The position numbers and the translations under genes were made by a program. Of a DNA stretch of 64,000 nucleotides, positions 1 through 13,200 are shown piece by piece (the stretch's first letter is position 1; the number at the start of each line of letters is the position of its first letter). Location of the stretch: assembly GCF_910592395.1 (NCBI RefSeq), contig NC_088309.1, positions 24,492,599 to 24,556,598 on the forward strand. The letters run 5' to 3'. Origin of the DNA: Lineus longissimus (lineage: Eukaryota; Nemertea; Pilidiophora; Heteronemertea; Lineidae). Under the pieces are notes generated by a model, which worked only from the letters and a program-made list of their open reading frames with translations, was not told where the DNA came from and did no database searches.

Positions 1-3000
1 AAATATCAAGGCAGGATGGGTGTTTGTAATTCATTCGCAACGCAAACGTAGTATCCCAAATTTATTCATTGAAATCATTTAGGAGATAGTGAGTATATTT
101 ACCGACTGACCCTCAAATCATTCATTTGTGTTCGAGTGGTCGGTTTGACAATATACACTGTATAGTCCCCCAACCATAAATATCATAGGGAATTCTTCCA
201 GTTTCGCGAAAAGAATACGTAAACAATGTATTGCATGTAAACAGATGATTTTCCTCGCTAGAAGTACACACAATAATATGAACACAGGGGAAATCTTCAA
301 GTCGGCTCTAATGCCCACGTATATACACGCATACATGTCTACACCTACGTTAGCTTACGCCCTATCTAGCTCATTACTTGGCAATCTTCTTTTTCGTTGC
401 TAAACAATCGGACATGCATGCAGCCAGAGTGAGTTTTTAAATCGTTGCACAATTTTCGACATGTTTATGAAGGTATCTAACGCTCACGACGAGGTTGGAT
501 ATACCACTTACCAGGACGGTATGAGCCAAGTACATTTTTTTTGTGGACAATTTGGGCGATAGTGCTTGTATTGCCTTCTTGGTCGTAGCATCGTCACTAA
601 AATTCCATCAGCAAGCACAAATGCTAGAAATTCAATTACATTATTTGCAGTAATGCAATTTTACAAGGGATGAGTGACACATAGAAAACTTGATTGCCCA
701 ATTTACGTGATCAAGGGCGATCGTATCGTTGTGTCACTTCTTCTATTTCTTTAAATTCGAATCGGATCCATACTCATACTTTAGAAGTAAGTGTTGTTGG
801 ATGAGATAGAGTATGCATTTGGTGAGGATGCAGGGTGAGGTAGTGGAATGCTCTGGGACATAACTGGAGAAAGAAGCAAACACCCTTATGGCGTTTATTT
901 GCCCACGCCGGTTTAGGCCTAACAACCACCCTGAAATGTGTTTCGTCGGGTTCGGTGTAATCAGGATTTGCCCAGGCGACCCTTTGATAAGATGTTTAAC
1001 AATGGAAATTTAGGCCAGCAGGGCGAGCGGGCTTTGTTCACAGACAATAGTCCGTGATTAGGCATGAATTCGCTTGACTGTGAGGAAAGGAGCATAATAA
1101 CGTAATGCTATCATGGTCTACAAAAATGGTGTTATGAACATTCTGGAGGGAGGGGTGGGGTAATGTTATTTCTCAAGGTAGCTGAAAGTGACGTGGCACA
1201 GTCATCGCATCATTCTCCATTATGATCCTACGACATAGCTGTTGCTGACAACCAAGGTCTTTGTGACGGCAACAGCCCTCGGTATTCGAGACCAAGGTTG
1301 AGAGGACAGTTGACTTTGAACAGAGATTAAATCTGGAGGATAACTTCGGATTATATCCTGCGACAAAGTGAGGCTCAAGGACCTGCAGTCGAAGCTGAAT
1401 GACAGGTCATCAATGCCAGTCATCTGCAAGTAGCTTTCGTCGTAAGAAGGCGCGCGAATCGGGATGGGTAATCTTGTGTGGTTCTGCCGAGTCCTTGAGT
1501 GATCCTATCCTAGCCTTGGATTTTACCTTATCTTCTTGATAACAATCGTGATTAAAATGGCGGTGACACAATTGATGATTGTCAAAAGCCACGATCGATA
1601 ATTCTCTTTTGCAGTCTGGCTTGGTATTGTTTGAAGTGATTACACCAAAGGAAGGATATCTACAATGTGGACGGGTGAATTCTTATCATCTGACAATTTA
1701 CCCCATTATGTAGCAACTGAGAGGCCGGAATGACATTGAAATACAGATGCTACAAATAACGGTTGAATATCCTCGCCGTACACAAAAGCAAGTGGCAGGA
1801 CAAAAAGTCTTAATTTCAATTTGACCGTATACAGGCAATGTGCGTAACTGACTGTTGGTAACAGATGGTCTTGAGACATTTTGATTTATGAAGAATCTGA
1901 TATGAATTGATGAGCTTAAACCTTGTATTCTTGTTCTATCGACTTGTTTCTGTGATGGCAGCGCTGATGCTCTGTTTTTATTGCCAGTGAATGTGCTGGG
2001 GCTTTGTGACAGCTGCGCGGTATATATGCATACTATAATGGGGAGGTGTTCCATCAAGGCTTTATTGAAAATACGAGTATATTGATAAATATCACATACA
2101 TATCACGCTGATAACGTCCCAATTCTGAACAATAAAAGGCGTTATAGACAATGTATAGTTGTATTCTGGGTTGAAGTCAGACTTTCTATATCAACCTTTA
2201 ATTATTATTGTCTTGTAAGTAGAGTCGCTCAGTAGAATGTCTGAAACGGATCCAGAATACAATTACATATACCCCCTCGGGTACTGAATCGTGACTTTAT
2301 ATACATGTAGTATGCATGGTGACATAGATAAAAATCAGCAGCTTAGTTTTATATCTATTACCGGAAAAGTGAAACTATCAGAAACATTACCAGTGCAAAC
2401 CTGTGTGCTACCTTATCACTTAATGCATTTCATCCGTGCATTTTTTATAACTTTGCAAATCTCGTCACTTCGAAAGAGCAAAATTCTCAGGTTGCCTCTT
2501 TCAATACAATTCTAAAGATGCCGATTACCGCTACTTCACTGAACCTTGAGAAGTGACAAGGATTATGATGAAATTGAGGTGAACACTACATAAAATGTTA
2601 AAATTCCCTCCGAATCATTCTCTCTGAATTTTATACATTTTGTCAACGCGTCGAATTATCTGTCACTACCTGAAGAATTTTTTTTTAAAGTCAAATATTT
2701 CATTTAATACGCGAATATCTGGTGTAGCACGGATTCCGGCTGCTATAGTTTGCAATTAATGAAGCTGCGAAATGGAGTTTCACATTCCAAAGAAGGTGTC
2801 TGACAGGTCTTTACAATATTTCTTCTATCTATCTGAACAACTTCACTTTTTCCTCAGTATCCTACTCAAGACTTTTACATGAAAGTGGCATGAATAACTA
2901 TCTATCCTACTGTGCTATCATGTGCAATTATATCTGAAAGTGATGCAAAAAGTGATACTTGCTTTTAAAACCAAGCAAGGATTCACGCTGCAAAAGTTAA

Positions 3001-6000
3001 GTACTTGTCCTTGGAATATAATTGAACTAGAATTGCTATTGAGATGTCACATACTTGTGAAGTGATTTGATTATCTTACCTTGCAACATAGCATGACTTC
3101 GCATCATTCACTTCCAGCGAAATACCGACAGCTGTGTTTAAATTGGTGAGTTTATTTGCCGTCACGAATTCTGTCTTTAAAAAACCCAGCATTTATCGCA
3201 TCACGCCTAACTTCGCCATCCCGGTCGGCACCTTACCTTCCAGAATGGAACCGGGCGGCGAATAGTTTTCTCGCGAGAATTCCGATCAATTTATTTTTAT
3301 ACATCATTTTTTTTATTCTAAGCTGTAGCAGACCACAAACGTTGGTTGTTAATACTGTCATGTTGATGATAATGCTACGTGTAACCTAAAAAGTAGAAGT
3401 ATCCTTCTTGATATATTTGGAATTGCTTTTGAGAGTTGAATGATGCACTCGCCATATGTGTTCATTATCTCGCCTGGAAACGTAGCATGACTTGTCGTTA
3501 TACAATCAACGAACTAATGACACCTGTCGTCCACCAAAATCAGCCGTCACAGATTTTTTTTATCGTGTTAGGGCTCCGCCACAGCAATTGCCATATAAAG
3601 AGTACAAATACTTGTCCCAAGCTTTGATCATCTCGCCTCACAAGACAATCATTACTGAATCAGCTAAATAGTGATAGCTGTCCGTCGTGACGAATTCCTG
3701 TCCTCACAAAAAAAACTCAATCGTGAAAGTGCCACGCCCTATTACCTGCCGTTAAAGAATCAAACACCAAGTTACGGCATACATCAAAGACTTGCTTGTT
3801 TTTAGAAGAACAAAAAATTACTTGAAAGGCATTAACTTTCAGCTAGTTTGTTCCAATATGTAATACGATTAGGAACCTAACGGATCCTGATCTCGTATTG
3901 CTATGTTTAACGATCCTGTCTCTAATACCCAATTTCCCCGTAGGCTAGGGTACGAATATTGAAGTCGGAGAGACTAGTATATGCAGAGTCGCTTCAAAAC
4001 TTTGTCTACACTTTTGAATACATGTAGCATTAATAACAATAATGCATCATGCAGCTTTATAGCGCTTTGTTTTAGTTTGAACACTGTAAATGGTAGGCCA
4101 TTCTTCGTATGTTCTTTGAATAACGTCAACTGCTGGCGTTTTAAAAATTAAGAAAAAGAGAAAAAAAATCTATCGCTCAGGGACCATGGCAAATATGAAG
4201 CACAAGACACATCACCAGATCAGGTTTAAAAAGTTGATGAAAATCTCGTTCGTTATGTCAAAGGGTATCAAATTTATGTAAGGGTGGAGGAAATTTGAAA
4301 TGCATGGTTGAAGGATCGAATATCTTGCTAATTTCCAGTTGCGCAACGCAGGCAGGCAGGCTTTGAGGTTGTTTAGTATTTGCATTTTTTCAAAGGGGAA
4401 CATGAGCCAGGGGTTTCTAATTGGTGATCTCCAGGTGCACGTATATTATCTTATATGCTCATTTTAGAGAAAGTGTCTGGTGGTATGACTTTGTGATAAA
4501 ACTCTGACTCGAACGAGCGAGAATAGTGCCGATTGTCAGAAACTTAATCGGGCCAAAATTGACACTCGTGAATAGCCTACATTTATCTTTAAACTGAAGA
4601 GATACATTACCAGACTAGACATTTCCTATATTTTCAATTGTCCAGAATGATAAATGAATTCGAAATACGAGATTTCCGATTCTGGTGGCAATTGATCCAA
4701 ACCGCAGAACGAAAATCAACAGTATCAAAACTGATCCAATATAGTCGTCTTGAGAAAGTTTTCAAATAAAAAATAAATAAATAATATTGTTCAAATCATG
4801 ACTAGAACAACAAAGATGTTCTTTTTGAGACAAGGGAAAAGAATTGAAGTCTAATTGGTTGCTCTGCATTGAAATACATAGAGTCTGACTCGAAACAACG
4901 GTATAGTCACTGGATACATCGACGCGGCAGAACTACATCTTATTTTAGCGGGATGAATTCCATGCACGCGTTCCAGGCAATTTCCAAGTGATCGTGCTGA
5001 ATTAGCAAACACGATTGAACTTTAGTGACTAAACGAAGTATCATCATGATAGATCGGTATAAAGAAATCGCGCTCTTTATGTTTTTGTCATTCATTTAGA
5101 ATGAAATATTGCTACTACATGTGTTTATATTCTCTGTCATGGATTTTATCATCTAATGAAACGCGCCTGCAATCGCGAAAGTCCGACACACCGAGAGCGG
5201 ATAAGCGTAGCAATGGACAGTGGAGGCATCAGTTGCAATTGTGCGTTCGTGGTGCGCACATCGCTTTATAGTGTCGGGTTGATTAGAATCTTCCTCGAAG
5301 AAGTTCGTTACAGAGGAGTTAACAATGACGATGATGCGAGTGATAGCAGAAATTTAATTGACTAATGTAACTTGTAATTCAATCTAAACGATTTGGAAGT
5401 ATCGTTCGCTGATGTTCTTTTGACTTTTTGTGATTTATTTGCACCTTTTATGAAATCGTTAAGGTGTATGTTTCCAAGTTGAAGGCATTCATACGTCATG
5501 TACGTTGTGATTTTCAGAAGTCAAGCGAGGTAAGTCATAGGTTTCTTTCTTTCGTCCTATATGTATGTACAGTTCAGCATTCGACAGCACAAATCATGAT
5601 GAAAAATATCCATTCATGAGCTGACGGAATCTAAGCAATTTCTGAATTTCCGCATCCACCGACTGAAATTATTTGGAGAGGTGCTTAGTTTTTGCCTCTC
5701 ATTAAATTGATTGGCACGACCAACAACTCATTTCAAAAAGTATAGAGTATATGTACATTGTACATTGTATGATACTAGATCGGGATTGGTCTTAATGCAG
5801 GGTTATTTGACGACCGTTCCTTGACCAGACAAAGCTTTGACTTCGTCAGTTTTCTACGCATGCTGTCTTGGAGGGATACCTTGCCATAAAAAAGAGACCG
5901 TATTCCGAAAATACAGATCCGTCCGAAGGTGGAAAACTGTGTCGATTTTTACTGTCAATAATGACACTCGGTGATTATTACCTCGTGTAATCTGACATGA

Positions 6001-9000
6001 ACTGTCATCATGTTCATACAGATTGATGGATCAGTCTTTATTACTTATGAATGAAATATCGTGCGCAACAGGGGATATTGAATTGGAACGTCCATAACAT
6101 CTCTCGGAAACCGGACAAAGAAGATAAGTATTCATCTATTTTGTTGGGTGGCGATGATGACAGAAAGTCGATATCAATAACACCAAAGCGATCGGATTCG
6201 ACCTGGAGCAAAGTTGGAACATGCCAGTGATTAGAGTCCGGCATGTATATACTCTGGTTTCACCGATATGAGACTGGTTCAAGATGAAAACTATGCACAT
6301 GGTCGTTTGAAACATTTATTTTTAGGATTGCAGTCCATTACTTTAATTGTTCGCCATCCGCTTACGAGGAAACGCCCTGATGCTAAGTGTACAGAGTATA
6401 TGACGGATGCTACATTACATGTACATGTATATACGGATAAGCGCATCCCCTGTGGTTAACTGTGCAGCGTAAACGTAGATCGCTTCATAGCTTCGAAGGT
6501 GAAAAACTATTGGACAAAACGAAGTAATATCAGTAAACATTGGCATAATTTTTTTTACACCAAATAAAAAACAGGTCAGCCATGTCAGCCATGTCGCTGT
6601 TTGTCAAGAGCCGACTTAGTCAGTGTGATTCCATCTTAACGAGCATGCGTACATGTATCGAGGCGTATGCCTTTATTTGCTTCCCGTCTAAAGCGACAAA
6701 CCGTACTGTTATTAAAATCTTGATCGCAATGTCATTGGGCCATTTTCCGATAAATTAATCTGCTAAGAAGCCATACAACTGACTGATCATTTTCGATTTA
6801 ATTTTAGATATGATTTAAAAACGATTGATGTTAAACGCGGTGTTATGACAAGACGCGACAGAATCATGCGGTACTTTATTGAAGCTGGCCCGTTGCTAGG
6901 AAATAGTGACTACTCGTGGCCACCTATCGGGAACTTTGAAACCAAAATACGTCAAAATATTAATTTTCATTTACACAGCTGTGCGTACTGTACGGTGTGG
7001 CCAAATTTGCCTGTATAATGTGCTAGTGCCAGGGATCCCACCGACGTATGCTTCATGAACATCAGCATTGAGTATTTCAAGATTGAAGCTCTATAATGGC
7101 CTGTTATTTTTGGAGCTTCCCTCTTGTTTTCAATCAGCGCACGCCTTTTTCAAACGTTGGCATGTGCTGTATACTGTATCTCGATCACAAGCGTAAGCGA
7201 TACGGTACATAATAGACGATTGTGGACATTGCTTGGCTTCTATGACATATAATCATATAAACGATTCATGGGCTCAAAGGGGGAATTGATACATGACGAA
7301 TGAGAGATTTGGCCGACATGGTTACAAATGATGCAATATCCTCCTGGTTATAGAGTCAGATTACTGGGAAAAAAGGTTTCGATATTCTTATGCCGTTGAT
7401 GAAACCTTTTATCCTCTACCATCGGCCCATGCCGGCTCAGGCTATAAAAGTATCTTATTTAGAATAATATTGAAAATTGATCAGCAAAAAGTATGCCTCA
7501 CGATACATTTTGGATCGTGTATACGACACGTAGCATGCATGCTATACTGCTCTTAATTAATCTCTTGGGTCTACCATTTCACCTCGCAAGAAGCTGATTT
7601 TTACAACATTTCTTTTTTCAAAGGGAAGTAATTCTCCCGGAGGTTGTACATGTTTTGCTAACATACGCCGTCCTTCAATTAAAATCTATTATGCGAGAGG
7701 TTCGCTTGAATGGTGTCGGGTAGCTTGTGATGAAATTTACATGACGTGAAACATCTAGGTGTTCAACGCTGTAGTCTCACTGTGTGCATTTCCAAAACTT
7801 AAAAACATACTTTTTTACACTTTGCCTTTGAGGTTTGACATATACAACTATGATATATATACAACGTAAAATCGTCTGGTCCGTCTCTATATACGTCAAC
7901 ATTGACAATCGCGGTGTACCAACGATCGGCCCAAATGATTGAGAAGGCGAGGAGCATATGTCGGGTCCCACGCCCATTTATTCTCAACGTGATCGCGGGG
8001 AAAATGAGAGTTTAATCGCTAGTGGTGTCGCTCATGCTGGCAGGCGTGCTAATGGCTCTGAGTGTCTGAACCAATTTGAGAGATCCTTTGTCACACTATC
8101 TCCTCAACTTGATAGGTCTACCAAATAACGCCATCATGGAACCTCAGAAAGTGGTTGCATCTTTCACCCGAGGCTTTCTATTTCCTTGGTCGCTCTTCGA
8201 GAGTTAGACTGCATGCTGGCGGCGAGCGGCGACTACTGTGATCAGTGTTCATATAGGTCTCCTCTATTTCTAGCATTTGCACTATCATTTTTAGCATCCA
8301 TTGGTCTGTCAAAGAGCATATTGGTGCAGGGATGTTCCAAGGTTGCATACCTGCTCTTCAAGTTATCCCATCGTTATCTTAATTTTGATTGGCACATGCA
8401 GCCACGAAGGAAAATTCAGAAAATGGACTTGATTTTGAATTTCTTATGTGTCGTTGGAGAACTCACACTTTCCTCCCGAATTGACTCAATATTTAATGTG
8501 GAAAAAACATTGTTGAGAGCTGCGTCTGCAAACTACATTGAAATGTTTATAAAGAATACCGTAAATCCTGCGTGTTTACCTCAAAGGTAAGCAGTTAATC
8601 TTGGATTCGATATCGATGGCTCTTAGCTATCGCACACCTGTAGTCCTGAGGCTAGTATGGTATCGACCACGGCTAAAGGTGAGCATTTCAAAAAGAAATT
8701 CGAAGGAAGGAAATGTGTTTTTCCGAATACATGTTACTGAATTTATTCCAAGAATAGTCCAATATCGTCCGAGTTTTGGTTCCCCAAAATAAGTAATCTT
8801 CTTAAACGGATCCGCCCAGCATCAGCCTAGCCCATTTAAAAGACAAAAATGCAGGAGTTCTATAAGCCTTTTTGTTCGTGGTCCAAGCATAGTGGCTTAA
8901 CTGAACTTTTACCAAGACCCCCTCCCCGAAGATGTGAAATCAAATGCTATCTTCTGGCTAGGAAAACCAGGCAAATAATTGTGCGAGCAAAAAGCATTTG

Positions 9001-10213
9001 GCTGAGCTCGCTAAACTTTTTCATCGCCTTGGCATTGCCTTTCGAGATGGATATTGAAAACAGCGGAAGCCTTATTGAATCTGCCCATGTTCCATCAACC
9101 AATTGATTTTTAATAGCAATAACTTGAAATTAATCCGACGACGGATTTCAGTTATTTTTGTCTTTAGATAACATTGGTGATACTGAATGGGAAATGTTTC
9201 AATACGCCTCCGATTAACTTGGAAGTCAATTTGCAGAGTGAATGGCTTCAGCTAAATTCTCCGCTTTTTGATTCAGTTAGTTTGTAGTTATATTGGGATA
9301 CAAAATCTATTGAAAGAGGGAAGAAAGAAATTAACCAAAGCATAAGTTTTGTTTTCGAAGTTGGATCAAAAGATATGCCACGTTTGATATCAAGTCAGCA
9401 TGATATTTAGAACATACACGTGAACATGAACGATGTTTTTATGTTAACCCATTTATTCCTTTTTACTGAGATCCCAACCCAACGAAAATGACAACAAACT
9501 GTTGTTTCCGTTCATTTCCGTTCAATCCTTTCGAAAAGAAAAGCATTTGGTTTGAGTACAGCGAGGCATCTCAGCCAACACGTCCCAGCATTACATACAA
9601 CGTCTCTGTTCCAAGACATTCCGAGGCAATTTACACTGTGTTGCCTGATAAGATGGTTGATTGATTGTAAGCTAGCGCGATTGACCTGCCTTACGTTCTG
9701 AGCTGATCTTGATTCCATTGCATTCACCCGGTAAGGTTTACCACACCAAAGCATATCGGATGCTCCCCGGTAAACGTCACGCCTTGGCAGCACTAAAAAG
9801 TGCGCAAACCCCGTTAGAAATTTCCTGTTGAAAAAAATGCTGCGTGTTTGTTTCCTTAAGGTAAACGGTGTGCTTGTGGTGCATTCTAAGAAGATGGCTT
9901 GCCAGTCTATCTGTCAAAAGAACCTTAACTATATCTTCTCAGAGAAGCAAGGGGAAAGATTGATTGATTCAAGCAAGAAGCAAATTCAACCATGTTCACT
10001 TCTTTTTTGGCTTTGGGATTCAAACAGTAAAGGTGGCTTTGAATTGGATAGAGCAAATAGACTGCATTAATGTACGTCACATGGTAACAGGTTGACGTTG
10101 AGCCATCTATCCTTGTTCACTCATCATGCCTTCATGGTTTGTGGTTCGTTGAATGTGAAATTAGGTCAGTGTTGCCTACGGGTTAAGTACGCCAAGGTCA
10201 TAAAATCCTTTAC
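1..10213. other. Gene-poor stretch, no supported gene
   Basis: I see no coding region with a recognisable domain or a consistent exon chain here. Open frames are short and overlap each other on both strands. The longest, 134 codons at 8186-8590 (+), has no recognisable motif. The sequence is AT-rich, with scattered TACATGTA-type motifs and homopolymer runs. It may be intergenic or the inside of a large intron. Confidence 0.5.
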
Positions 10214-10214
10214 A

Positions 10215-10296
10215 GTAGAACCTCCCTTAACGGACACCTCTCTACTAAGGACAGCACTTGTCAGTCCCGAGGGTGTCCTTAATAGAGAGGTTCCAC
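10215..10296. repeat. Short foldback repeat (CCTCTCTAYTAAGGACA family)
   Basis: An ~18-bp module occurs twice in direct orientation (about 10219-10237 and 10236-10254) and once inverted (10271-10294). The outer copies, 10215-10240 and 10271-10296, are imperfect reverse complements, so the segment can fold into a hairpin. From general knowledge this motif resembles a dispersed short repeat of invertebrate genomes; that assignment is from memory and is not proved here. Confidence 0.5.
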
Positions 10297-13200
10297 TTAA
10301 ATCTTATATGTGCGTCGCGGATCGCATCAAGAAACATTCAGACTTGATAAGTTGACACCTGTCCGTGATGGCTATAGATTTAGGTCAACGTGACCTGGTT
10401 TTCAGGTGTAAGTAAGTAAAGGTTATATACAAATTTTAAAATATAGAAAACAGTAAGCTCACACCTGTATGACAAGTACACTTCGTGCTGAAATTTGCTT
10501 GTCTCCGCCTCTACATTCACTGAGTGTTTTGAAAAAAATTCTAGATTGACAGATTGTTATATGAAACAGTCACTTTCGAAAAGTGTGAACAAATAAAATT
10601 GCCATTATCACGAAACAGTTTTTGACTGCGGGATAGCAATTGAGCTGTTCAAAATTAAAAAACAGTTTGAGTTTTTGCTGAGACATAACATTTCATATTC
10701 ATATTTCCCCGGCTTATTTTCAGGGTTCTGTTTTGACGCTTTTAAAAGAGGTATTGACTGTACCGGGGTATTGTTGTTGCATTCAAGGAATTTTATTAAA
10801 CCAGCTGATAACATTTAATTAAAGCCACTACCAGCAAAAGATGGAACAAAATTTCTGTCGAGATTTTGAAGGTATCCGTTACGCACATGCACATTTAGGA
10901 ATGGTATGCGCACGTGTTGCATGCGCAATTGGATACTCGGATTAATACTCCGATTCAGCGTCATTAAAAATAACTAAAAATTTGAACCATGCCATCAACC
11001 ACGCTCGCTTCTGTTGGCGTAAGTCAAAATACACTATTTTGCAACCAAAACATGCTTGCCACTACGGTATTCACGGAAGACATGGGGGGGGGGAGCGGCA
11101 TTTTTATACTACGAAAGAATGCCCATCAAAATCTACATTTCGGAGGAAACCGGATTATACCGTATGATAACCGAAGCGTGAAACAACCCACTTATCTTGC
11201 GCACTCGACCAAAGATCCGTCTTCGTTAATTGTTGACAGCCTTTATGGATATTCAGAATCCCGTGTCACTTGACGGATGAGATCAGTTACGCCAGTCAGG
11301 ATCTCATGTCAAGTCAAGCCAAAGCGAGGACAGCGCGGTGTGGTGGATGGTGGGGGACCTTGACACAAGGGCGAAGACCGCGAGGTTGCTTTGGCAAACT
11401 CTTTAGACTGCCTGTTATAAAGATTGGGATTGGATTGACTCGGTGAGACCGTGGTGGGGAGGGGGTTTGGCGGCGAAGGTCACAGAACTGTCAAGCACTT
11501 CACGAGTGTGACTGTAGCTCAATGAATCGCGCGTAGTTCACTGTAAAAGCAGTTTTTCTTCTTCTGCCTTCATATTTTTGTTGACCATCATATCCTCAGG
11601 TCGTGCGCCGAGATAATATCAGCTATTCACCGCTAGTCTTCAGCGGTTCCCGATAGCTTTGGTTCCAATCACTAGTAATTTGGCTCCGGTCAAAGCTGTG
11701 TCTTTTCATCAAGTGACAGCAGAGTCTGCTCTGGTCGCCAGGTCCTCATTTGCAAGCAGTAATTACTTCCGCAAAACAGAGCGGGAGTACCGACTTACGC
11801 GACATGTCAAGCATGTGCACCAACAGTCGTGTATTCTAAAACACCTGGATTTTGGTGAGAAAATCAATAACCTTACATGTAGTTTTGTATCAATTCCTTA
11901 GATTTTAAAACTTGTAACGGTTTCTTTTTTTCTCTTGAAGAGAAAATCGCTGTGAAGGTCGTCAGATTATCGATTAAGGATGAGACCCATTGGAAATGGA
12001 TTTAGATATTTACAGGAGCCGAATGAACCGTTCATAGCGTACAGTGCAATTACTGCATGTATATGCAGCCAACGAGTTGTTTTTTCTTCACATTCTCCAC
12101 TGTACATTAAGCACCTCTATTGTGCATACAAGTCACACGAAGACTACTAACGCTTGCCAATAATCACCCTTGAACGTTTCCTGTTCTAACGAAGAGTGCG
12201 CTGTTGCTGCTTTCACCAACCGAAATTTTTGAAATATCTGAAATGTCCACATTCCAGACCCTGCGTAGTTTTTTTATAAAGCTGCTCTCACGTACGCATA
12301 CAAAAATAATAGATTTTCTTATATAAACACCACTGCGGCCCCAAATGATATGCTTTCTTCTGACTAATTTTGTAGGTTTATGCCCAGTCGTTCGGCGATA
12401 ATGGTATATAATTGTAGGCGTTAATAGTGCCCAAAGCAGCGGGTATAGGACAGGCAAATGGTCGCCTCCCTCGGCCATCCCTGCATGTCTCGAGGGAAAA
12501 CAGTTAAATGGCAGGTTTCGTGAGGACTGTGATCATCAGTGGCACATCGTAAACCACTAATACGTTCTTATTCTTATTGGAAAACAGGTCCATTACGCCT
12601 AACTCCCAGCAAGCCTTAGGTCATTTTGTGTCAATAAAATGCTATTAACTGATTTACCCCACGATTTTACAATTCTCAATATCTGATGCTGGTCAGAAGA
12701 TACCATCATGTCCGGGGAGCACTTGCATCCAAATCTCGGCTGCACAAATGACGGCATGAAGTCGACTGAGTTGCAGTTGTATATTAAGTCGAAGATCAAG
12801 TTGTTCGGGCAAACAAAGACCCCTCAGCAAAGGATTCTATTGAACGATCATAGCCTAAGACAAGTTTCTCTCGCTCTGAATTGATGAACAATAGCAATAG
12901 AGTAACTATTAATCAGTTGACATTGCTATCAAAGCAGTTAATCAGAACCCAGTCGACTTTTCAAATTACCGAAAATCATGACCTTGATTTATTCAAATCT
13001 ACTCTCGTTAGGGAAATGAGCATCGAATCGGATGTTGTTACACCAAGTCACAAAGAAACTTTCCTAACTAGCTTGTGTCAAGTCTTCATATAGCTCCATC
13101 TCTGATGCTTATTGCCTTGATAGGAAGGAGCGTTCTAATAGTGTAAGACAGTTAATTGAAAATACCAACAACGGAGAGAGTCTACTAAATCCCCGAAGGC

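Noticed and set aside
8186-8590. 134-codon plus-strand frame
   Set aside because: No domain, no splice context and no coding-like composition; a frame of this length is expected by chance in 64 kb.
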